DNA of 64,000 bases from Asparagopsis taxiformis (GCA_030407315.1 JALQPE010002642.1:32601-96600), one strand, 5' to 3'. Shown: positions 21,914 through 34,032, counted from the stretch's first letter. Notes: generated from the sequence alone by a model not told the origin. Numbers and translations are program-made.

Positions 21914-23884
21914 CTACGACTCCTCGTAGGCGTTTCCCGGGTCTTCTGCGAAGCGAACCGAGTGGGGCGTGAGCTGCTCGCCGTCGTGCGCGTCGTCTTC
22001 GCGCGTGCGTTCGCTTTCGCGCTCGCGTGCGTCATCGTCCGCGGAAACTTCGAAAACCTGAACGTTACGCTGCAGGTTCAGTTCTTCGGGCGTTAGGCGC
22101 GCGTGACTATGCATCTCGCGAATTGCGGCCTGTTGCTCGGATGAGAGCAGCGGGCAGCTTACCATGGGGTGTCCAAACTTCCGGCATATCAGACAGCGGA
22201 ACGCCGCTGTGCGAGACGTGTCGGCCGGTGCCGTCTGCCTCACGATAGGCGGTGGGTAAGTTGCGCGCGGTATGTGCGCCGTGTACGGTCCCGCGCGTTC
22301 GCGTTCTCGGTCGTCGTTATGCGCAAAGCGTCGCGAGCGGTCGGCGGGCGATGCGTCGCGAGAGCGTGGCGTGCGATAATTCGACGAAGGGGTGCCCAGC
22401 GAGGTTGGACTTCGCATGGGGCTCGGGGTCGAGAACTTCCGTTCGCGCTGAGCGTGCGGCGTCGCGGCGGAGGTTGAGACATTTGGCGATGAGAAGCCTG
22501 ATGGCAGGGTATGCTCCACGGTCAGTGCTTGCACCGTTGGTGTCTCCTCCTCTTCCACGTAGAGTGCCGGCGTTCGTCGCAGTAGCGGTCGCGCGCTCGT
22601 CGTCGGCGTCATCGCTCGGTGCGTGTCCCCGTGGCTCTGCGCCATAGAGACTAGCTCTCGAAAGGTGTATCGACGCGGGTCGCGAGACAACGCGTCCCGT
22701 ACGAGGTGTTGCGCATAGGGTCGTAGACCATCGACGAAAATAGAAACAAGCGTTCGCTCGCTAAACGCATCGCCGCAGCGCAGCGCGCGGCGTCGAAGTC
22801 TCGTAGCGAATTGTGTTTCGGTTTCCTTCGGGTCTTGCGTTTGTTGCGCCACATCACGATACGCTTGCGCGACGTCGCCTTCGCGCGCATAGGTCAGCAG
22901 GAGCCACTGAACGGCTTCCGCGTAGCACGTAATCGAATCGACGCCCGCGCGCGCTCCTCGGAACGTTCGTCCCACGTACGTTTGGAACGTGTCGCGCGCC
23001 TCGTCGGCCAGGAAATACTTGAGAATCGGCAACGCTGCGCCTTCGGATACGCCGGTGTAGTCGCATGCGCTCTTGAAATACTTCGGGAACGATAGCACGG
23101 CGATTCCGCCAGCGCCCGTGAAATTCTCTCCCTGCATCGAATGGCGCACCATCTTCGCGGTGTTAGCCAATTCGCTCGCAATTGCTCGGTTAAACGCGCG
23201 GTCCGTATTACGCAAGCGGTACGTGCGATACGAAAGCGCGCGCGTGAACAGCTCGTTCAACGGCTGGATCTCTACCAGCCCGGGATGTGCGGGTCCATCG
23301 TCGCTATCCGAACGCGGGTGGTCGTCGAATGACAGGTCCTGGCGCGCCAGTTCCAGCCATCCTTCGGGGTCCGCGCTGCGCGCGTAGTTCGTAGGGGTCG
23401 CGCGCGCTGCGGTTCGCGTTCGGTTTTCGCGCGCAGCGACGTTCGCGCGTTCAATATTTTGATCCTCGCGGGAGTCCATCGTAGTGACGATTAGGTTGTG
23501 GACTTGAGCCCTCATCTGAGCCGATAGTCCACGTGATTGGCCTTTGATAGCGCGGTCCACTGCAGCTCGTACTTCAGCCTGGAGCATGCATTGGAACGTA
23601 GGGTCGTCCACTACTTGTCGAACCAAGCTCGGAAGCGTTGCGGACGGCGTAGCGTGCACGTCGAAAACGCGGAACTCGGCCTCGCGCTTCGTTGCGGCGC
23701 CATCGTCGGACGTTTGCGCGTCGTCGTCGATGCTCGCGAGCGCTTGCGTCGGTAACGGCGGCCACGGAGAAGCGGTAGGGTCAGGGATATGTGAAGCGAC
23801 CAGCGCGTCGACTGCGTGCGTTTGCGACGCGACTGGCGGCGGTTCTGTCGGCGCGTTCGATCGCTCGGGCGCGGATGGGTCCAT
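21914..23884 (-). CDS. gag: Ty3-1 Gag
   Basis: 656 aa from ATG 23884. The N-terminal ~190 residues are Ala/Thr/Arg-rich and disordered. The retrotransposon Gag (capsid) region runs about 240-450 (FPKYFKSACDYTGVSEGAAL...YLADEARDTFQTYV...FVDGLRPYAQHLVRDALS). A CCHC zinc knuckle lies near 561-575 (CLICRKFGHPMVSC, C-x2-C-x4-H-x4-C). Capsid packs element RNA and the knuckle binds it. Intact, followed 44 nt downstream by the Pol ATG. Confidence 0.93.
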   Translation of the reverse strand: MDPSAPERSNAPTEPPPVASQTHAVDALVASHIPDPTASPWPPLPTQALASIDDDAQTSDDGAATKREAEFRVFDVHATPSATLPSLVRQVVDDPTFQCMLQAEVRAAVDRAIKGQSRGLSAQMRAQVHNLIVTTMDSREDQNIERANVAARENRTRTAARATPTNYARSADPEGWLELARQDLSFDDHPRSDSDDGPAHPGLVEIQPLNELFTRALSYRTYRLRNTDRAFNRAIASELANTAKMVRHSMQGENFTGAGGIAVLSFPKYFKSACDYTGVSEGAALPILKYFLADEARDTFQTYVGRTFRGARAGVDSITCYAEAVQWLLLTYAREGDVAQAYRDVAQQTQDPKETETQFATRLRRRALRCGDAFSERTLVSIFVDGLRPYAQHLVRDALSRDPRRYTFRELVSMAQSHGDTHRAMTPTTSARPLLRRTPALYVEEEETPTVQALTVEHTLPSGFSSPNVSTSAATPHAQRERKFSTPSPMRSPTSLGTPSSNYRTPRSRDASPADRSRRFAHNDDRERERAGPYTAHIPRATYPPPIVRQTAPADTSRTAAFRCLICRKFGHPMVSCPLLSSEQQAAIREMHSHARLTPEELNLQRNVQVFEVSADDDARERESERTREDDAHDGEQLTPHSVRFAEDPGNAYEES

Positions 23885-24180
23885 CGGCGCGGTTGCGTTC
23901 GATCGTCGCCTAGGGAAAAGGGAAAAAGGGATGATGGGGAAGGAGAAAGGGGAATTCGGCGCGCGTCAAAATCTCGCGTCGGCGCGTCGAAAAATTGGCA
24001 AGTAAAAAGGGAAGCGCTTCCCGAAAATTGTCTGCGTATCGGGCGCGCGTAGTAAGGGTGAGGGGGACGAGTTCGCTCGCAGGAGGGCTTCTTCCTCGCT
24101 CGGAACGCGTGAAGACGGGTCTCGATCGCTCGCGAACCCAATATTTTCGGCACCGCCAAACCCGCGTTAGGGTTGCGAAC
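23885..24180 (-). other. Ty3-1 leader, gag-proximal part
   Basis: Untranslated leader between the primer-binding site and gag, now split by CACTA-1. It contains A/G-rich words (AAAGGGAAAAAGGG) also seen in the LTR. The distal part is at 37486-37748. Confidence 0.7.
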
Positions 24181-24193
24181 CACTACGGTGTTG
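24181..24193 (+). repeat. Left terminal inverted repeat of CACTA-1
   Basis: CACTACGGTGTTG; exact reverse complement at 37473-37485. Begins with the CACTA signature. Confidence 0.93.
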
Positions 24194-24204
24194 AAAAGGG
24201 GGCC

Positions 24205-24850
24205 TCAGACAGTACTGCGAGACAGTGATTTTTACTGTCTGAGACAGTAAAAATCACTATGCGGCAAATGAAAATTAATGCCACACTTGGAGACAGTGAT
24301 TTGCACTGTCTGGCAGACAGTACGGAACACTGTCTGCAGACAGTAAAAAACACTGTCTCACAGTACTGTCTGAGGCAGTGAATGGAGACAGTAAAAATTA
24401 ATGATTTATTCAATAGTTGGATATGATGTAATTTACTGTACTGGGCAGTGTTGGCGGATAGTGTTTTGTATTGGCCAAGGCAACATGGCCGGATAGTGAA
24501 ATACGCTGCCTGGGACAATAGATGGAACCAACACGGTGCACTGTCCTGAGCAGTACCTGGAGACAGTGATTTTCACTGTCCTGGGCAGTACCTGGAGACA
24601 GTGATTTTCACTGTCCTGGGCAGTACCTGTAGACAGTACTTTGTGCTGCCCTGGGCAGTACCTGTAGACAGTACTTTGTGCTGCCCTGGGCAGTACCTGT
24701 AGACAGTATTTCGTGCTGCCCTGGGCAGCACCTGTAGACAGTATTTCGTGCTGCCCTGGGCAGCACCTGTAGACAGTATTTCGTGCTGCCCTGGGCAGCA
24801 CCTGGAGACAGTAAAAGTAGTGTCCTGATATAGTAAAATTCAGTGTCTGG
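24205..24850. repeat. Left subterminal GACAGT repeats of CACTA-1 including a 35-bp tandem array
   Basis: Dozens of GACAGT/ACTGTC words, often as short hairpins (GACAGTGATTTTTACTGTC). From about 24551 to 24835 a 35-bp unit containing GCAGTACCTGTAGACAGT or a variant is repeated about eight times, mutating progressively (GTGATTTTCACTGTC, then GTACTTTGTGCTGCC, then GTATTTCGTGCTGCC). Likely transposase-binding sites. Confidence 0.85.
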
Positions 24851-26381
24851 GAGTGGTGGATGAGATGGAGCGTCATGCTGTCGTGGGCATCTTTTTGGGG
24901 TAGAGGGAGGCAGTTCTGGTGCTATGAGGATGGGGCATGGACGGTATCTACGTGGGAATGGACAGAATAGTACGGCTAGGAATTTTTATTTCGTAGTGAC
25001 TATGAGCTAGAGAGCGGTACAAGCGGTAGGATAGGTAGAAATCTAAGAGAGTGCAATATGGGAAGCTTCACTCTGGATTTGTTTATTTGCGCAGGCTACA
25101 TTGAGAGTAAACTATCCCTATGTTAAAAATGCTACTAAAACTAACACTATTCCGATGAGTAAAACTAAAACTACTAGAAAAGTCTACAAATCTATCAACT
25201 GATTGAGCTGCATGAATAAGCTGGGAAATGAAGAGAAGAAGAAAAAAATGTAGTGAAACGAAACAAGTTAGTGACGTTGATTTGGAGAGGGAAACTGATG
25301 GTTACCAGGAGAATAACGTACCTTAACAAATACCATTGCATCCCAAATCGAAATATGTACTCACAGGCAGAGCAGAAAAGAATTGGAGAAGTGGTAAGAG
25401 AGAAAGAGAAATGAAAGGAGAAGTGGAAAACTCACCGACTGGAAACCTGAGAAAACGAATATAACACTGGGTTAGTGGCGTGAAATTTGGTGACGTACCA
25501 TCTATACCGCTTCCAGACCGTAATTTTTGTTGCTTCGTTTTCCGACGGATATGGAGATGGAAACAGGGATTTCCAGAATCTGTCGTTTAAGTAGTACTCT
25601 ACGGGCGGAAATGACGTGTAGGAGAACAATAGAGGGATAATTTTGAAACAGAGCGGTGGGATGGGAGGCCCAGTAAAACGATGCCTAGGGTGCGAATTAT
25701 GCTTGGAAGCACATGATCTGGCAGAAGAGGCGCACATGATCGTATCTTCTACCGCCTTTTATTGTCTAGAATGACGTCATCACTACAGAAATATAGGGAA
25801 AACACTAGCATATGGGGCCTACAGGAAAGGGGGAGGTGAAGAGTAAGAAAAATGGCGCACTTTCCTGGACGAGGAGCCCGCGCTTCCAGTGATGATGTGG
25901 ATGGTATATATCGATGACGTCATTGTATGCTCCGAGCACACTTGGCAGGCAGTCAAAGCGGGCCACGTAGATGGTGGCGGTTAGGAAACAGCGGTGTGGA
26001 AAAAATTTTATGATTTTCATGTTGCAAGCGAGCAGTGAATCTGCATTTTAATAAATAAATGTATGCTAATTTAAGATATCACACCGAGTACGATTAAACG
26101 AGAGATCGTGTTTTCACCTTGTGAATAGGGCCGAGAATATAGTAGAGTATACGAGTAGGAACTACGTGTATGAGAAAATCAGATTCAGTATTAGTTTTTA
26201 GAGCATCACCGCGTAATAAACGGAAATGGATACGTCTTTGACAGGTTTGTCTTGAGGGAGTGCGATACAAGCAAAACCATTTTGAGTAGGTCCAGCCCGG
26301 ATAAAATAGGAATAACAATAATTCAGCAGAAAGTAATGAACATAGGACAAATAATTGTGGTAAACCAGTTCATCTGATCGA
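24851..26381. other. AT-rich unassigned segment of CACTA-1
   Basis: No recognisable gene; only short frames on both strands. Purine-rich (GGAAAG/GAGAGAA) and AT-richer than the surrounding retrotransposon. Confidence 0.4.
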
Positions 26382-27678
26382 ATGAAACCCTGGAAAGGTT
26401 TTATAACGGTTGAAAGTAGTGGCAGAGAAGTAGTGGAGAAGATTAATTCTCCCTCAGCTAGCGAGACAATGATCACTACTGCTCAGTACAGTTCGCCTGA
26501 AATGCAAGTTGATCCTCGCAAAGTGAATGTCAGAAGTCGTTCACAAGTGGTTGAAGAAGTCTGCAACGATGAAGCAATTCGTGCGAACAGATTTGGTAGC
26601 AGAAAACTCGAAAGGGGTCGGGGATACTGATCATCGCATTGAAGAGCGCATTTTATTCGTCCTTGTTGACTTCCATGACGACGTGATAGACAGAAGAAGT
26701 ATGAGAACCAAGAACGGGATGTTTACAAACAGTTTTTATGACAAACTGGAATATGTTACGGGGGCAAAGGCAATTCATCTTACCAAGGCCGAAGAGGAAA
26801 GAGAACGGAGTCGTATGACCCCCAGAGAAATAGAACAATCAGCTGTTCTTGATGCAAAAAGGAAAAGAGTAAGAATCTACTGTCGCAGAAGTAGAACAGG
26901 AAGTTTCTGCTCTTGTGGAGCAAGAACAGGAAATCACTCCAATTGTCGTGGCTGAAGAGTTGATCCTGCTGTTGCCAAAGCGGTAGAAGAGGCACCTCTC
27001 AGCACCTCAAAAGAAGCAGGAGACTGTCTTGCTGCAGCAAGAGTCGGAGAACAGAAACGTCCTGCTAAACGTTTTGCTGTGCTCCAAAAAGAACAGGAGC
27101 GTCGTGCTAGGGATAACTCTCCGGGAAGGATTGTCAGAGAAGATCGTCCTAAGGGAAGGAAACATAGAAGCGATACGCAAAGCGTGGAAATCAACTTGGA
27201 CAATAGTGGTCGCATGGACATAGACCCGGCTGGAAAAGGAGACCATGTTGAAGTTGTGCAGAACCGCTCTGTGATACTGAAACTTCGAATCAGGACGCCA
27301 GAAATTAGCAGCACTAGCCCGGATAAGGAAGGAAATGAAGATGCTGAAGTGGACGAGGATAAATCGGTAAGAAGCAGGAGTTCCGGTGGAAGCGATGAAA
27401 ACAAGTCCAGGTTGGATAAGAAGCGAAGAAGATAACCCAAGATGCTCTGAACCCGGTATGCCTGATAAAAAATGAGACTGAGCCTCTCCGGGAAAAGAAT
27501 AGGAGATTCAATGCAGGGAAACGAACGACTGGAGAAGAAGTACTACTTTTCACTGATGAGCAAGAAAACTCCCTTTCAGACGGCACATTTGCTGAAAAAA
27601 TATTTGAGAAGTTGCCTTTATGCATTCCTTCCAGCTGGAGAGTGAAGTATTGTATCGCAGGAAATATAAAATACTAAA
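26382..27678 (+). pseudogene. Frameshifted charged-protein gene of CACTA-1
   Basis: A chain of protein-like stretches in changing plus-strand frames: 26382-26630; 26527-26900 (with LTKAEEERERSRMTPREIEQ); about 26880-26985 (VAEVEQEVSALVEQEQEI); about 26985-27435 (LQKEQERRARDNSPGRIVRE... ending LDKKRRR); and about 27496-27678 (TTGEEVLLFTDEQENSLSDG). The composition is highly charged and Ser/Glu/Lys/Arg-rich, with a nuclear-type basic end. At least three frame changes are needed, so I regard it as a decayed accessory gene of the transposon. No family recognised. Confidence 0.45.
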
Positions 27679-27784
27679 ATACTAAATTCCTTATGAGCAA
27701 GAGAGGAAACGATGGCGGGCGGTACTGGAATAGAACAAGAAGGCGATGAGCGTAATGACGCAGTCGTCTTCGTCTGCAACATTG

Positions 27785-27820
27785 AGAGAATGAGGAAGGC
27801 TTAAGCCTTCCTCATTCTCT
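27785..27820. repeat. Perfect 36-bp palindrome
   Basis: AGAGAATGAGGAAGGCTT followed immediately by its exact reverse complement, with no spacer. One of many perfect palindromes within CACTA-1. Confidence 0.95.
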
Positions 27821-27849
27821 GTAATTGCAGCAGTGGCAGTTTCGACGGA

Positions 27850-30800
27850 GCGCTGACAGAAAAGTCATGGTAACGATCGTAGTGATGACTTTGCTGTGAG
27901 GCAACAAATCATTACAACAGTCACGATTTTCTTACCCCGTATAAAAATTCTGCCGCCAATGTAATGGCAACGTTTCCTTACAGCAAAGTCATCGTAACGA
28001 TGACTTTGCTGTAAGGAAACAAATCATTACAGCAGCCACGATTTTTACCCGATAAAAAATTTCTTGGTGATTTTTACCCGGTAAAAATTCTTCAGTCACT
28101 GTAATGGCAACGGTTCCTTACAGAAAAGCCATCGTTACGATGACTTTGCTGTAAGGAAACAAATCATTACAGCAGCCACAATTTTTACCCGGTAGAAAAT
28201 TCTTCGGCCACTGTAATGAAAACGTTTTCTTACAGCAAAGTCATCGTAACGATGACTTTGCTGTAAGCACCTATTGTAGACGGCTTCTGCTGTAATCGGT
28301 TGGGAGTTTAGTCCCTCTCTCACCTTGGGAAGGATAGGAAGGGAAGTGTGAAGTCGGGAACATCGCGAGCGGTTGGTTTGGACGGGTGTTTACGGCTCTG
28401 GGGAGCACTCTGCGTTACGCTCAACCGGGTCTGAGCTGGCTGCAATACATGATATCGCAGCAAGAGTGCACAAAATTTGTGCCACCATTTTCTCACGGCA
28501 GAGACTCGGACGGCCGAGATCGGACCTCGCTGAAAAGAGCTAGAAAAGGTCTGGAGTACATCCAAGACCACTGGAAAGGTACTATCAGAAGTTTTCCTGA
28601 ACATGCGGGGGGCTTTCCTCACCGAAATCGAGCATAGCGGTTCTGCGACCAAAGCTTACTCATGAAGGAGGTAGGGTGCTGGGTACCACACCAACCATAG
28701 CTACTTACATTTGCAGTGTACTCTAGCGATCTGCTTAGTATTCTACTTCCTCACTGTACAATGATTTTCAGGAAGTAGGATATGCTCTGGGCCTAGCACG
28801 GGAGAGGAAGAAGGAAGGATAGGCATGCAGAAGTATAGAGGCAGTAGTATGTGAAGACAATGGCAGTGGTAGAGAAGTATTTCATGCACCAAAGGGGCGG
28901 GCAGAGTGAGTGACACTAGAGACGCGGTGCGCAGGGCGAAGGGAGGTGGAGATGATGGAGGACAACAGACATGAGAGCGAGGGTTCAGACCAACGGCTCA
29001 CAGATGGAGCAGTTTGCTAGGGATGCTTACAGCAAAGTCATCGTTACGATGATCATCGTTACGATGACTTTGCTGTAAGGAAACAAATCATTACAGTAGC
29101 CATGATTTCTTTACCCGGTAAAAAATTCTTCGGCCACTGTAATGATAACGTTTTCTTACAGCAAAGTCATCGTAACGATGACTTTGCTGTAAGCATCCCT
29201 GGTAAACTGCCTCAGCTGTAAGCGGCTGGGAGCCATATCCCTACCTCACCTTGGGAAGGGTGAGCAAGGAATTGTGAAGCCGGATAACATGGCAAAGGGA
29301 TGGTTTGAACGGCTGTTGGCGGCGTTGGGGAGCACTCTGCGTCGTGCTCACCCAATCTGTGCTGGATACCCTGCCTGGTACGGCGGCAGGAGTGCACAAA
29401 ATTTGAAACACAATTTTGTCAACAGTGAAATTCTGATTGTCGAAACTCAACCTCCCTAAAATGAACTAGAGCTGGTGTGAGCACCTCCACGACGTCTGGA
29501 AAGGTACTGACAGCACGTTTTCAGAGCATGGTGAAGCTGTCCTCTCTGAGATCAAGCATAGAGTATCCGTGGCCAGATTCTATTCCTAGTGCCATGTGGC
29601 ACAGTGGCCACACCAAATTGCCCTTTTTAGCACACTATAGATTTTTGCTACTAGGAATCTAGCTGTCTTCTATACTAATATAGTTGGTAAGTAGGCAAGC
29701 CTAGGATTGTAGGACTATCAGGAAGGATGGGAGGGTAGGTACGCAGCAACATGAAGGGGATAGTATGAGTAGACTATGGCGGTGGTAGACAAGGATTCCA
29801 CTCACCGAAGGGTCGGCTGGAGTGACGCCGGAGTCGACACAGGAAGGGAGGTTGAGATAGGCTGGGATAAAGCAGGATAAGATACATGAGAGAGAGGGTG
29901 AAGCAAGAACGCTTACAGCTGAGGCCGTTTACCACAGGTGCTGACAGCAAAGTCATCGTTGCGATGACTTTGCTGTAAGAAAACGTTTCATTACAGTAGC
30001 CACGATTTTTTACCCGGTAAAAGAATTCTTGGTGATTTTTTCACCCGGTAAAATCCTTCGCCCACTGTAATGTTTTCTTTTCTTACAGTAAAGTCATCGT
30101 AACGATGACTTTGCTGTAAGCATCCCTGGTAAACTGCCTCAGCTGTAAGCGGCTGGTACCTTGGTGCCTCTCTCACCTTGGGAAGGGTGAGATAGGAATT
30201 GTGAAGTCGGGAACATTGTGGAAGGATGGTTTCGACGGCTTCGGGCGGCTTTGAAGAGCAATCTGTGTCTTGTTCACCTGGCCTAAACTACCTAAAATGT
30301 TCAGTATTGCGAGAGGAGCACGCAAAATTACAACCACCATGGTGGTGGGAAAATGCATTTTCTCACGACAGAGATTCTGGCGGTCGAAACTCAAACTCGT
30401 TAACATGGACTAGGGTTGGTGTGAACACCTCCAGGACCTCTGGAAAGGTACTACGTGCACATTTTCCGAGGCTACAAGAAGCTGGTCTCTCCAATATCAA
30501 GCATAGATTATCGGTGCGCAAAATCTACTCCTGGTGCTGTGTAGCACATTGACTATACAAAACCGTCCGTTTCCCGTTATAATAAACTATACTCTCAAGT
30601 AGCTAGGAATCTAGATATTCACTTTACATCGATGGTTATGAAGTAAGTTAACCTAGGATTGAAGGACAGAAGGTAAACGATAGGATGGTAGGCATGGGGT
30701 AAAATGAAGGCGGTGGTATGAGTAGAATATGGAAGTGGTAGACAGGCATTTAATGCACAGGGGGGCGTGTGAAGTGACACCAGAGGCGCAGTGCGTCACA

Positions 30801-30865
30801 GGAAGGGAGACTGGAATGATGAAGGAGAACTAGAGACATGAGAGATAGGTTGTTTAGGCATGCTT
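27850..30865. repeat. Tandem array of three ~925-bp units built around a recurrent ~40-bp hairpin
   Basis: The hairpin arm CTTACAGCAAAGTCATCG and its complement CGATGACTTTGCTGTAAG, separated by 0-3 nt, occur as near-perfect inverted repeats around 27975, 28110, 28230, 29026, 29153, 29940 and 30083, with a degenerate one at 27862. Pairs of hairpins about 110 bp apart bracket a spacer containing ACCCGGTAAAA. Each pair is followed by a conserved block (CTCACCTTGGGAAGG...) and a longer diverged block. Equivalent hairpins end near 28268, 29192 and 30121, giving a period of about 925 bp. No protein-coding content is convincing. This could be a nested foldback element amplified in tandem. Confidence 0.85.
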
Positions 30866-31029
30866 CTGGCTCTATTATATAACTGCATTGCTCCTCTATA
30901 GGCTACGCAATCCATTCCAGCAGTTCTAGTTAAAAATGGACTATATGGATGGTTCATTTCAATATCAGCATTGTGCAGTTGAGCCTCTTCAAGGTCCGAA
31001 AACTTGTCCAGAGTACGCTTCCAGGCCAC

Positions 31030-31760
31030 TTGAAGGCATCCAGAACACTTGCACTTCGTTCTTACAAAGTTCAATTTTGGCTATCACATCTCCAATTGTG
31101 GGAGTCTGGTGACCAAAAATCGATGCATTCTAGAATCCCTACAACGCAAGTCAGCAGCTTTACGGACGCATAAAACACTTTTCCGTACTCCCTAGAGCCA
31201 CTCCAGCCCTTACGGATCACTTGCACTTCGTTCCGACAAAGTTTAATTTTGGCCATCACATCTCCAGTTCTGAGAATCTGGCGAGCAAAACTTAGTGAAC
31301 TCCGGAAGCTCTACCTCGCAAGCCACCAGCTTTCAGGGCGAATAAAACCGGTTACAGTACTCCCCAGACCCACTCCAACCCTCCCAGACCACTTGCACTT
31401 CGTCCCGACAAAGTTCACTTTTGGCCATCACATCTCCAGTTGTGGGAATCTGGTGACCAAAAATCGATGCATTCTGTCAGCCCTAATGGGCAAGCCTGCA
31501 GCTTTACGAACTCATAGAACACTTTTCCGTACTCCCTAGAGCCACTCCAACCCTTACAGACCACTTGCACATCATTCGGACAAAGTTCAATTTTCACCAT
31601 CACATCTCCAGTTGTGAGAATCTGATGACCAAAAATCGATGAATTCTACTAGCCCTTCCACGCAAGCGAGAAGCTTTGAGTGCAATTAAAACAAGTTTTA
31701 GTGCTCCCTAGAACCACCCCAACCCTTTCAGACCACTTTGCAGCCTTTTTCGCGGGGTCT
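31030..31760. repeat. Tandem ~171-bp repeats, about four copies
   Basis: The phrase CACTTGCACTTCGTTC and the following CATCACATCTCCAGTTGTG recur near 31047, 31220, 31390 and 31560, with a fifth partial start near 31730. Units are roughly 80-90 percent alike by eye. Non-coding. Confidence 0.85.
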
Positions 31761-31841
31761 GAAATCGTCTCCTTCTTCTTCCCGAGTGAGAAACATCAGT
31801 CCCTCTCATATGCTTACAGAGAAGTTGGTTTACCATGGTTT

Positions 31842-31979
31842 CTTACAGCAAAGTCATCGTTAAGATGACTTTGCTGTAATGTTTTGTTTTCTTACAGCAA
31901 AGTCATCGTTACGATGACTTTGCTGTAATGTTTTGTTTTCTTACAGCAAAGTCATCGTTACGATGACTTTGCTGTAAGC
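31842..31979. repeat. Three tandem copies of the CACTA-1 hairpin
   Basis: The same TTACAGCAAAGTCATCG / CGATGACTTTGCTGTAA hairpin as at 27850-30865, here in direct tandem at about a 49-bp period with TGTTTTGTTTTC between. A half-copy (CGATGACTTTGCTGTAAG) follows at about 32058. Confidence 0.9.
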
Positions 31980-32401
31980 AACCTGGGTAAACTGCCTTTG
32001 CTGTAAGAAAGCTGAATAGCAGTTCCGACAGCTTGTCCTGAGAAAGCAAATCCGCCTTAACGATGACTTTGCTGTAAGAAAACAGAGAACTTACAGTTCT
32101 GACAGCCTGTCCAGAAAACCCTTCCTCTCGCTCCAGTTATAGTCTGTTACCTATCCTAGACACGTCCCCAGTCCGAGGTATCGTACCGCTTGATCACTTA
32201 TGTACTATACTTGTGCTGCCAAAGATATTAAAATAATCGCTGCTGGAAAGCATCGTTTCTGTCTGGGTGAAGACGCTGGACGACGGAGTGATATTGCGGG
32301 CGGAATACACACGATAACATTAATCACTACTCCCCTAATCGCCCAACTTGAGTATACTTAGTAAAGAAATTAAGATGGCTCTTCCCCGATATGATCGTCA
32401 A

Positions 32402-32670
32402 TCATTCCGAACCTACACTCTTCAATGCTTTAGCTCTGTCGGCATCTTTCCACGGACGTGAAGGCTCCATGATCAGTAACGGCGATTCAGTCGGGGAGAT
32501 ACGCAGTGTCGAAAAGGCCGATTGCCACACCGCCTGTATGACGTCCCAATTCTGCACGGTGGCAGCGCCGGTTCTTTCGTCAAAGGCGTAGACGTTTCGC
32601 ACGTCGTGACAGGCGTCGGGCGACGTGAGAATATAATCGCCATCGAGATATTTCCAGTGTACAGAACTTG
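32402..32670 (-). pseudogene. Captured fragment of an actin-related protein gene (ARP4-like)
   Basis: On the minus strand the frame reads VQNWDVIQAVWQSAF, then LRISPTESPLLIMEPSRPW, then an RAKALKS helix. It follows the actin-superfamily pattern 'V-x-D-W-D...L-W...A-F...L-x-[IV]-x-P-x-E-x-P-L-L-[LM]-x-E-P...R-x-K', nearest in feel to nuclear ARP4/BAF53. The fragment is about 60-90 residues, stops at a TGA by 32402, and lacks the rest of the fold. I infer host gene capture by CACTA-1. Confidence 0.6.
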
Positions 32671-33821
32671 GTCGTCGCGCGACACGAGCAGCGTGAAACC
32701 TGGCTGATTGTCAGCCGACGATATGCGCCGTACATACGCTGCTATGTGGCGGATGCGCGTGTCCGGCGTCGAGAAGAATGCATTATTGCGGAGACGTTGT
32801 TGTTGCACCGGTTGCAGTTGCAGAACGAGACATAATTGCAGCAGGACAGCGAGTATGAGCACGCCTTTGGTGACAGACGCCCAGCCGAGTTGGTCTGGAG
32901 CTATCTGCGGGGGAAGGCCAGATCGCGTCGGCATGAGGATTCGAGTGCCGGTCAGTTGTGGTATGAGTGTACAAGTGTATGTTATGTCAAGAGATGCAGC
33001 TTGCATCAGTGGTCGAGCGCGTACAAGTTACCAAGTTACGCTCCGTGAAATATTGATGCTTCCAGTCGTTGAACGTACGCTGCACACCCACCAGGATAGA
33101 ACGATACGCGCCGCGCCGCGCCATCTGTGTGACACGCGTGTCTACAACTTGCACGCCATGTACAATTCTGCACATCAACATTGAGAATACACCAGTCCAA
33201 CTAAATTGCCGTTCCGCAACTCCGAAATATGTCCCAACCCGTAAGCTCTGGCCGCTCGCCACCCCCAAACGTCTCATCACCAGCGTGGCGCAACGCACCT
33301 CAAGTTTTACATGATGCTGCTATGACATATCCGAGTCGATCTAATTCATGTAGCATACCATTAAACTATCTAAAGCCTACAACAGCAATACATACCCCAA
33401 ATCTACAGCACTCACATGCATACCAACTCACCCGTCCTCTTCGCCCGTTGTTGCAAAACGAACCATGCGCTCTAACAGCTCTACTAACTTCAACCTTGTT
33501 GCACGATGTGATTCTCTCTACATGTAATTTTCGAATATCACCCGCACTTTCACATGTCGTCGTACCTCCATCCTCCTCGCACTCCGAATCACCGCTTGAT
33601 CCAATAGAACGTCCATCAAACCACCTCTCGCCCTGCGGCGTCCTGTAAACCGCGCTGCAGAACGAATACCCCGCAAGAATACCGTCACCGTGTTTTGACA
33701 GTGGTGTTCGTGGACGCTTCATCAGCGGCGAACTCAACGCCATGTGCTTGCTGACGTTGCTATCGCTCAGCGATGACACGTACTGTATGTCTTCTTCAAC
33801 ATCAACCAACAGGATTGCCAA
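32671..33821 (-). pseudogene. Unidentified captured or decayed coding fragments
   Basis: Minus-strand frames at 33821-33366 (MAILLVDVEEDIQYVSSLSD...), 33298-32987 and 33006-about 32640 look partly protein-like. The last includes a hydrophobic run (VLILAVLLQLCLVLQL) that could be one membrane segment. Frames change and no motif is recognised. They sit upstream of the ARP fragment on the same strand, so they may be more of the same captured chimaera or exons of another host gene. Confidence 0.3.
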
Positions 33822-34032
33822 CGCTTTCGCCTGCTTAATCTCCTTTTTCGTGCGGTTCCCACTCGACCTTGAACTAATTGTAGCCTAACTGTTCAGATCT
33901 TCGACGTGCTTCTTCAGTGTGTTATTTCTTGAAGACTAGTTACCAAGCACGATACAATCCACGCTTTTGAACCATGGGTGTTCCTTCACTGCATTCCAGC
34001 CATCCTCACCAGTTCCAAGACGTTCTGACACA

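Noticed and set aside
27850..31979. CRISPR-like array of regularly repeated palindromes
   Set aside because: Repeats are not evenly spaced with unique spacers, no cas genes are present, and the window is clearly eukaryotic transposon DNA.
32640..33006. Membrane-protein gene suggested by VLILAVLLQLCLVLQL
   Set aside because: Single hydrophobic run in a short frame with changing reading frames nearby; kept only as an unidentified fragment.
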